Assembly (NCBI GenBank): GCA_021738485.1
Contig: JAIPBX010000007.1
Span: forward strand, 1 to 57,597
From: Bacteroidales bacterium
GTDB lineage: Bacteria > Bacteroidota > Bacteroidia > Bacteroidales > JAIPAH01
Direction of reading: 5' to 3'
DNA: 57,597 nucleotides
A program made the position numbers and the translations under genes. Shown here in pieces: positions 52,059 to 57,597 of this stretch. Below the pieces are notes generated by a model. The model was not told where the DNA came from. It made no database searches and worked only from the letters and a program-made list of their open reading frames with translations. How positions within the stretch are numbered: the first letter of the stretch is position 1; each line of letters begins with the position of its first letter.

Positions 52059-55000
52059 ATGCCTACTGTCACATACGCATCCAAAAATTTGTTCGCTTTC
52101 ATCATCAGTTGCATTTTGCTTACGGGTATAGCTCAGACCGCACAATCGCAACCTAACCTTCAGGTAGAGGCTACAGCTAATCCTAACACAACCTGTTCTC
52201 AGGGTGCGGTAGATTTAAGTGCTGAAGCAACCGGAGGAACGGGAAACTATGATTTTACATGGGTTGGGAGTAACGGTAATTTCACCTCTTCTCAACAATA
52301 TCCTACAGTTTTTCCCAACGTAACGACAACTACTGACATAACATATACCGTCTATGTAAATGATGGTGAAGAAATCGCCCAGGACGAAGTAGTGGTCACT
52401 GTTATTGCCAATCCCGTAGCAGATGCAGGAGCGGATGCCTCTCTTTGTGAAACGGAAAATTCATATACGCTCAACGGTGAGACTACAGATAGCGAAACAA
52501 TCCAATGGGCCACTTCCGGCGATGGTTACTTTGGAAGTCCCGGCTTTTTACAATCCCCTTATTATCCGGGCGATCAGGATCTGGAAAATGGCTCTGTGCA
52601 GATTACCCTGCATGCTTTTGCCACTCCCCCCTGCACAGGTTTTGATTCGGACCAGATGACTTTGAATATTATCCCGCAGCCTACAGTAGATGCGGGACAG
52701 GATCAAGATGTATGCGAAAATGAAACCATCCAATTAAGTGGCAATGTATCGAATGCTAGCCAGGTAACTTGGTCGGCTCCGAACGGTGATGGAGTCTTTG
52801 GAAATCCTAATTCGCCGCAAACCAGTTATACCCCCGGAGAGAGTGATATCAATAGCGGATCTGTAACGCTTACCCTGACGGCCGAACCCGAGGAGTCCTG
52901 CACCGAAGCTGTGACAGACCAGTTAGAAGTGGATATTACGCATTTACCGATGGCAGATGCCGGACCGGATGATACGATTTGTGAAGGAGACACGTATACA
53001 CCTATCCAGGCCAACGCACAGTATTACAGCACCGTGTCATGGTCCAGCAATGGAGACGGGGCATTTGAAAATCCGAATTCCGTTAATAATCCCATCTATA
53101 TTCCCGGAAGTAATGATATCGAGAGCGGAGAGGTGATGCTAACCCTCACTGCCTCTGGTCAGCAGGCCTGTAATGAAGAGGTGTCGGATGCGATGACGCT
53201 GACGATTAATTATCCTCCTGAAGTGGACGCCGGGGAAGATGCAAGTATTTGTGAGAGTGGCACATATCAGCTCCAACCCACCGTGCAATACAGTAACGAG
53301 GTGCAGTGGACTACTTCGGGTGACGGAACATTTGTAAATGATACAGATACAACCGAGAATGCTGTTTATGATCCTGGAGAAGATGACATAGCTAACGATG
53401 AAGTAGTCCTTACAATAACGGCTCAACCGATTGCTCCGTGTGAGGAGCCGGTGAGTGATGAAATGACGCTAAGCTTTGAACCGTTGCCCATCGTAGATGC
53501 CGGTGAGAATGGGGAGGTTTGCGATAATGGGGCTTATCAGCTCAATGGTGATACAATATATTCGGAAAGTGTGTACTGGAGCTCGGACGGGGAGGGAACT
53601 TTTGATGATTCCACCCAAATCAATGCCACTTATTTTCCGGTAGAAGAGGACGGTCAGAACGGCGAGGTTACGCTAACATTATCGGCCACACCGGTAAGTC
53701 CGTGTAGCGATACAATTCAGGATACGATGCAGCTTGACATCCTGCCAAGTCCTTTTGTGTATGCGGGTAGCGATAACACGGTTTGCGAAACCGCTACATT
53801 CGAACCGAATAATGCGGATGTTGAAGATGCGGATACCTACTATTGGTCCACCACCGGCGATGGCAATTTTGTTGATGATGATACTTTAAATACGCTAACG
53901 CCTGAATATATCGCCGGTGAACAAGATATTGACGAAGGTGAGGTGTTTCTGGTACTTACCGGAGAGAACGAGAGTTGTTCTGATAACCAGGATTCATTGC
54001 TTCTCACTATACAGGGAGCACCTGTGGCTGATGCGGGTGAAGATACGAGTAAGTGCGTGACGGAAGGCGTGCAGCCGCAGTTTACCTTAAACGGCTCTGT
54101 GGAAAATTCCGATTATTTCGTGTGGTCAGTGGAAGATAATGGAATAGGTAGTTTTGATTCAACAGTAAATATATTAAATCCTGTCTTTACTTTTGGGCCT
54201 CAGGGAATGGAAAACCAAGCCGCCACGCTAACACTAACGGCTAACCCTATAGACCCTTGCTCGCCATCGGATAGTGATGAGGTGGAGCTCAGCTTTTCCC
54301 TGCATCCTACCGCCAATGCCGGCACGGATGGGGTGATATGCGAAGGGGCTGATTCGATACAACTCGATGGAAATGTATCTCATGAAAGCACTTTAATATG
54401 GCAGAGAATACCCGATACATTGAATAGTGGCCATTTTGGCAGTCAGGTTGTTGAAGACCCGGTTTATTATCCCAGCAGTGCCGATTTTGAAGCCGGAGAA
54501 ATCAAGCTTATGATTCAGGCTTTTGGAGCCGGTGATTGTAATCAGATAGAAGCCAGGGATACCGTGATTTTTAATGTACAGAAGCTTCCGGTGGCATATG
54601 CCGGGGAGGATATAACTATTTGTGAAGATGAGTTAGCCGAAATTTCAGATGCGCAAGCCCAAAATTATGGGAGTGTTCAGTGGGACGCTATAAATGGCAG
54701 CGGAAGTTTTAGTGATGAGAATTCGCTCATTACCAGTTACAATCCGAGCACAGGCGACATTCAAAAAGACAGTATAGCGCTGAAATTATCAGCCTGGGCC
54801 GTTGATCCATGTGAAACACCGGATTCTGATACATTAATCCTGACAATTGATAGAAACCCTGCGGTTGATTTCGGAGGGAATTTTGTTGCTTGTTCCAGCA
54901 CACCCATTTTGCTGGACGATATTGAAGTAAGCCATTATAGTAATATAAGCTGGAACAGCTCAGGCGATGGAAATTTTACGGGGAGCTATCCCGAAAAATA

Positions 55001-56171
55001 TTATATTGTCGGAGAAGAAGATATGAATAACGGACAGATGACCATTTCCCTGACGGCGGAAGCTCAAAGTGGTTGCTCCGGGACTGTTTCCGACTCCGGA
55101 ATTGTTTACCTGGAAGAGGGCCCTACTATTAATAATTTAACAGAGGATACCCTTGCTGCGTTTAACAATACAATCAAATTTGACCCGACTGTAACAGGTT
55201 TTAGTGATACATTCAATTTTGAATGGTCACCGGGTGCTCTATTCAACGATTCAACCAGCAAAACGGGAGCAATAAATCCTGTAATGTATCATGGCAGTGA
55301 CACTTCATTCTCTGTACATTTTAAGGCTATCGATCTGGGAAATCAATGTTATGCTATTGATACTGTTTCAGTACGAATGGAACTCAAAACTCACATAATT
55401 GAGTTTACGGATGACACGATAGTTTGCAAGGGTAATCCGCTAGAATTGTCAAGTTTGCTGGATAATGTATCAAGAGGATCAGGACATTTTACTTATACGT
55501 GGATATCAGGAGATAATGAATATGATACCACTACTACACTTTACCCCGGGCAAGATGTGAATTACCGGTTAAGAGTGGAAGATCAGGATACGAGCTTTAC
55601 GGTAACCAAAAGTATTGACATACATGTGAATAGCGCTGAAAAACCACAAATTACAGGAAGCAACACCGTGAGCGAATACAGCAGGGTGACCTATGAGCCT
55701 GTTGCTTCAGGCCCGGAGGAAGCTTATTACGAATGGTCTGCTTTAAACGGCAGTGTCGTTCAGGGCCAGGGCACGCCGGAAGCTACTATCGAATGGGGCA
55801 TGGCCGGTCAGGGAGAGGTCTATCTAAGAAAAGCCACTCCTTATGGTTGTTTTGGTGACCACGATACATTAGATGTCGATATTGGTGTCGATGCAATTCA
55901 GGAGATTACTACCATAGAGAACCTGGAAATATATCCCAACCCGGTAAAAGACGAGTTGAAAATCCTTTTTAATTTAAAAGAAGCCAAAAATGTAGGATTA
56001 GCTTTATTCAATTCAATGGGTGAAGCCCTCAGGAGGCAGGATGCCGGAGTTAAGATGCCGGGTAAACAAGCGTTTCAACTGAACATGAGCCGCTATGATT
56101 CCGGGCTCTACCTTCTTAAATTAAGAGTGGGGGAAGAGGCAATAATGAAAAGAATAATCCGAATTAAGTAA
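52059..56171 (+). CDS. large secreted repeat protein with T9SS type A sorting domain
   Basis: The 1370-residue protein starts with a signal peptide that ends around TAQSQ. After a first PKD/SprB-like segment, ten repeats of about 80-95 residues follow, from about residue 125. Each begins ADAG or VDAG plus xDxxxCE, has a central W followed by SxGDGxF, and ends near VxLTLTA then a Cys and Asp. Two conserved Cys per repeat suggest internal disulfides. The C-terminal sorting domain starts at about 1287: LEIYPNPVKDELKI, then GLYLLKLRVG. It should be exported by the type IX system and attached to the surface; an adhesin-like role is inference. No T9SS core gene is nearby. Confidence 0.88.
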   Translation: MPTVTYASKNLFAFIISCILLTGIAQTAQSQPNLQVEATANPNTTCSQGAVDLSAEATGGTGNYDFTWVGSNGNFTSSQQYPTVFPNVTTTTDITYTVYVNDGEEIAQDEVVVTVIANPVADAGADASLCETENSYTLNGETTDSETIQWATSGDGYFGSPGFLQSPYYPGDQDLENGSVQITLHAFATPPCTGFDSDQMTLNIIPQPTVDAGQDQDVCENETIQLSGNVSNASQVTWSAPNGDGVFGNPNSPQTSYTPGESDINSGSVTLTLTAEPEESCTEAVTDQLEVDITHLPMADAGPDDTICEGDTYTPIQANAQYYSTVSWSSNGDGAFENPNSVNNPIYIPGSNDIESGEVMLTLTASGQQACNEEVSDAMTLTINYPPEVDAGEDASICESGTYQLQPTVQYSNEVQWTTSGDGTFVNDTDTTENAVYDPGEDDIANDEVVLTITAQPIAPCEEPVSDEMTLSFEPLPIVDAGENGEVCDNGAYQLNGDTIYSESVYWSSDGEGTFDDSTQINATYFPVEEDGQNGEVTLTLSATPVSPCSDTIQDTMQLDILPSPFVYAGSDNTVCETATFEPNNADVEDADTYYWSTTGDGNFVDDDTLNTLTPEYIAGEQDIDEGEVFLVLTGENESCSDNQDSLLLTIQGAPVADAGEDTSKCVTEGVQPQFTLNGSVENSDYFVWSVEDNGIGSFDSTVNILNPVFTFGPQGMENQAATLTLTANPIDPCSPSDSDEVELSFSLHPTANAGTDGVICEGADSIQLDGNVSHESTLIWQRIPDTLNSGHFGSQVVEDPVYYPSSADFEAGEIKLMIQAFGAGDCNQIEARDTVIFNVQKLPVAYAGEDITICEDELAEISDAQAQNYGSVQWDAINGSGSFSDENSLITSYNPSTGDIQKDSIALKLSAWAVDPCETPDSDTLILTIDRNPAVDFGGNFVACSSTPILLDDIEVSHYSNISWNSSGDGNFTGSYPEKYYIVGEEDMNNGQMTISLTAEAQSGCSGTVSDSGIVYLEEGPTINNLTEDTLAAFNNTIKFDPTVTGFSDTFNFEWSPGALFNDSTSKTGAINPVMYHGSDTSFSVHFKAIDLGNQCYAIDTVSVRMELKTHIIEFTDDTIVCKGNPLELSSLLDNVSRGSGHFTYTWISGDNEYDTTTTLYPGQDVNYRLRVEDQDTSFTVTKSIDIHVNSAEKPQITGSNTVSEYSRVTYEPVASGPEEAYYEWSALNGSVVQGQGTPEATIEWGMAGQGEVYLRKATPYGCFGDHDTLDVDIGVDAIQEITTIENLEIYPNPVKDELKILFNLKEAKNVGLALFNSMGEALRRQDAGVKMPGKQAFQLNMSRYDSGLYLLKLRVGEEAIMKRIIRIK

Positions 56172-56202
56172 TCCGGGAGTTTTTAAAGAAGAAGAGTTTT
56201 AT

Positions 56203-56210
56203 TACCTTTG
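56203..56210 (+). promoter_or_regulatory. putative -7 box for tRNA-Pro
   Basis: TACCTTTG is an exact consensus match. The -33 element is weak. Transcription from here would include a stretch of about 95 bases before the tRNA. Confidence 0.45.
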
Positions 56211-56247
56211 CAGCCGCATTTTTGCTAAGAAAAGACGTTCTTTTTCA

Positions 56248-56286
56248 GGGTGTAGTCCCGCCGAATGCGGGACGCATCGTTCGGGA
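56248..56286 (+). other. partial tRNA-Pro-like sequence (degenerate 5' half)
   Basis: GGGTGTAG (56248) and TCGTTCGGGA (56277) lie 21 bases apart, matching the acceptor/D-stem start and the anticodon arm of the tRNA-Pro at 56312 (where the gap is 20). The sequence between is different and forms a hairpin (TCCCG/CGGGA). No T-arm follows. It looks like a degenerate partial duplicate. Confidence 0.5.
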
Positions 56287-56311
56287 AACTGAATAAAAAG
56301 CCCGACATATT

Positions 56312-56386
56312 CGGGGTGTAGCGCAGCCCGGTTAGCGCGCGTCGTTCGGGACGACGAGGCCGGGAGTTCGAATCTCCCCACCCCGA
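56312..56386 (+). tRNA. tRNA-Pro (anticodon CGG)
   Basis: A full cloverleaf is visible: the acceptor stem CGGGGTG/CACCCCG (56312-56318 and 56379-56385), D-arm starting AGCGCAGCC, anticodon arm CGTCG-TTCGGGA-CGACG with anticodon CGG, and T-arm GGGAG-TTCGAAT-CTCCC. The discriminator base is A (56386). CCA is not encoded. The product reads CCG proline codons. Confidence 0.95.
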
Positions 56387-56460
56387 CAACAATTAACCGC
56401 AAGTTACTGAGAAAAAGTAGTTTGCGGTTTTTTGTTTTCCTCTCATTGACTAACCCCTTC

Positions 56461-56631
56461 TTAATTAGTGTGCGTCTATAAAGTCAAAATAAGTAATAGT
56501 TCCATCCGCACACCCCTATTTCTCCGCCTAAGGCGGAGATCGGCCCACTATCAGCGGGTTGGAAGGTTCTCCCCTTTAGGGGAGTTAGAGGGGTGAGCGC
56601 AAAAGAGGAGTTTATAGACAGACATTAATTA
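56461..56631. mobile_element. MITE-like element with inverted terminal repeats
   Basis: The ends are inverted repeats of 21 bases with 18 matches, from TAATTAGTGTGCGTCTATAA on the left (56462) to TTTATAGACAGACATTAATT on the right (ending 56631). Inside are two palindromes, TCTCCGCCT/AGGCGGAGA (about 56521-56539) and CTCCCCTTTAGGGGAG (about 56570-56585). There is no coding region. The rest of the gap between the T9SS cargo gene and the DUF3307 gene (56172-56645) holds the tRNA, its promoter and the tRNA-like fragment listed separately. Confidence 0.65.
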
Positions 56632-56645
56632 GCTCTCAGATATCA

Positions 56646-57404
56646 TCAGTAAGTTGCTAAAACATAATTTACAATTACTCCCATGACAATAGCTATGGAA
56701 TAACTCAACAGGGTTCCGGTTAGTACATATTCTGTTTTCTTTCGCGTATCCCTGTCATTGTCCCGGCCAACCCTGAGGATGGACTTGCCCGCTATCAAAA
56801 AACCGATGACAGCATATTGGTTATACAAAACAAACAACAATACCAGGATGCGCTCGGTAATTCCAATATAAGTTCCTGCTTTTGTAAGGCTATCATCATA
56901 AGTAATTTCTTTTCTAAAGGGTTCTGTCATCTTCCCGATAATGATTCCGGTGGGCCAAATAATTATAATAAGGGCTGTAAATATCGATAAATATTTCACA
57001 TTAGTAAAAAGCTCTTCAATGAGTCCTATCATATTACCAAACCCGTTTGTAATCGACAGCCAAACAACTATCACTACTAATAAATGAAATAATTGGTCTA
57101 AGAAGAAATAGAATGTGTACTTTGAATGGCTAATACCTTTTTTTGAAGAAGCCATTTGTTGTTCTTTTCTAATTTTCCAGTAGTCAATCAGGAAATGAGT
57201 AAGAGCTATGATCACTGGAACAAGCCAGTTCGTCCACTGCATTAACAAAATGTAGGTTAGCACCCCCGATAATATAATATGAAACCAAAAGCAGTGAGAC
57301 TTTAATGTGTTGTATCGCTTGTTTTCGACGCATTGTTTCGATTGAAATACAAAATCAGTAAGGATATGTGCCAATAGCAATTGTATGAGCATTAGGATAT
57401 TCAT
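56646..57404 (-). CDS. DUF3307 membrane protein
   Basis: The 252-residue protein has several membrane segments and the DUF3307 start QLLLAHILTDFVFQSKQCVENKR, here in two adjoining pieces, then a conserved HFLIDYWK in the middle of the protein. The function of DUF3307 is unknown to me. Its start codon overlaps the stop of the upstream SatD-like gene (ATGA), so the two are translated as a pair. The C-terminal half contains a further set of helices ending LLSYSIAIVMGVIVNYVLA. Confidence 0.82.
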   Translation of the reverse strand: MNILMLIQLLLAHILTDFVFQSKQCVENKRYNTLKSHCFWFHIILSGVLTYILLMQWTNWLVPVIIALTHFLIDYWKIRKEQQMASSKKGISHSKYTFYFFLDQLFHLLVVIVVWLSITNGFGNMIGLIEELFTNVKYLSIFTALIIIIWPTGIIIGKMTEPFRKEITYDDSLTKAGTYIGITERILVLLFVLYNQYAVIGFLIAGKSILRVGRDNDRDTRKKTEYVLTGTLLSYSIAIVMGVIVNYVLATY

Positions 57405-57597
57405 AAGAAATTTGTTTTTGTTATAGTTTCAAACCTCTGCAATAAAGGCTTTATCCCGCTCCATCCGGCTATTTTTGTTCTTTGATGAATAGCCGGTTGG
57501 GATTTATTTATTGCTTTACCAATTTCGGTTTGTGTCATTCCCAGTAACATATAATGAATAACTTCTGCTGAATATCTTGACCAACCTGCCATAATCA
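57401..57597 (-). CDS. C-terminal part of a SatD-like protein (cut by window end)
   Basis: Only the last 63-65 residues are in the window. They contain a helix-turn-helix segment: SAEVIHYMLLGMTQTEIGKAINKSQ and AIHQRTKIAGW, given as two pieces, of the type at the end of SatD family proteins. The reading frame stays open to the window edge, so the ATG at 57592 may be internal. The stop overlaps the DUF3307 start. SatD is best known from a streptococcal stress-response locus; a link to stress is inference. Confidence 0.6.
   Translation of the reverse strand, partial: IMAGWSRYSAEVIHYMLLGMTQTEIGKAINKSQPAIHQRTKIAGWSGIKPLLQRFETITKTNFL

Noticed and set aside
56202-56402. Minus-strand open frame over the tRNA-Pro gene (about 66 residues, with GRFELPASSSRTT)
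   Set aside because: It is the antisense reading of the tRNA and its leader, a well-known false gene type.

Overview
This window is chromosomal DNA of a member of the Bacteroidota, probably a free-living or saline-habitat member of class Bacteroidia; I cannot fix the order or genus. The main signs are a type IX secretion (T9SS) type A sorting domain at the end of a 1370-residue surface protein, LruC-domain lipoproteins, a TlpA / DUF6029-like barrel / Omp28 cluster, LytS/LytTR-style signalling, a Kdo transferase, and intergenic boxes of the Bacteroidota promoter type (TTG or TTTG, then TAnnTTTG about 17-24 bases on). There is no rRNA, CRISPR array, prophage or transposase gene. One tRNA gene is present, tRNA-Pro(CGG).

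Layout. 0-7.3 kb: a giant alpha-2-macroglobulin-like lipoprotein, with a divergent secreted CotH-like protein. 7.3-13.6 kb: a zinc-ribbon protein and an RND efflux operon (adaptor, pump, TolC). 13.8-17.1 kb: an FAD oxidoreductase, then a divergent tRNA-modification pair (trhO, dus). 17.6-19.4 kb: a secreted M14 carboxypeptidase. 19.7-28.7 kb: an accessory-looking, visibly more AT-rich block with two tandem LruC lipoproteins, each with its own leader and terminator, a small secreted DUF4168-like protein, and a hybrid propeller/LytS histidine kinase overlapping a receiver-only response regulator. 28.7-35.2 kb: a dicarboxylate/amino-acid symporter with a divergent TetR regulator, the Kdo transferase waaA with an outer-membrane protein, a dCMP deaminase, a P-loop nucleotide-kinase-like protein and a LOG-family hydrolase. 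35.3-43.9 kb: manA, the TlpA-DUF6029-Omp28 cluster, a CNNM/CBS transporter, an aminopeptidase P, an alpha/beta hydrolase and an SDR enzyme. 43.9-48.4 kb: nadD-gmk-yicC on the minus strand, an orphan LytTR regulator, a small unknown protein and a phospholipase-D-like (cardiolipin synthase type) enzyme. 48.5-52 kb: Hsp20, glutamine synthetase and meaB. 52-57.6 kb: the ten-repeat T9SS cargo protein, tRNA-Pro, and a DUF3307 membrane protein behind the cut-off end of a SatD-like protein.

Intergenic regions are rich in small palindromic elements. One family, of about 290 bases with terminal inverted repeats, has a complete copy (17172-17464) and a copy cut by the window start (1-206). A permuted hairpin cluster lies at 7281-7426, and three further MITE-like elements carry a shared CCCCTTTAG-type core (34498-34563, 48408-48483, 56461-56631). 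None encodes a transposase.

The best candidates for something little described are the duplicated three-part LruC lipoproteins with their secreted and signalling neighbours (19.7-28.7 kb), the propeller kinase paired with an output-less receiver, and the nested and permuted palindromic mobile elements. All functions here are inferred from recognisable motifs; no database search was run.
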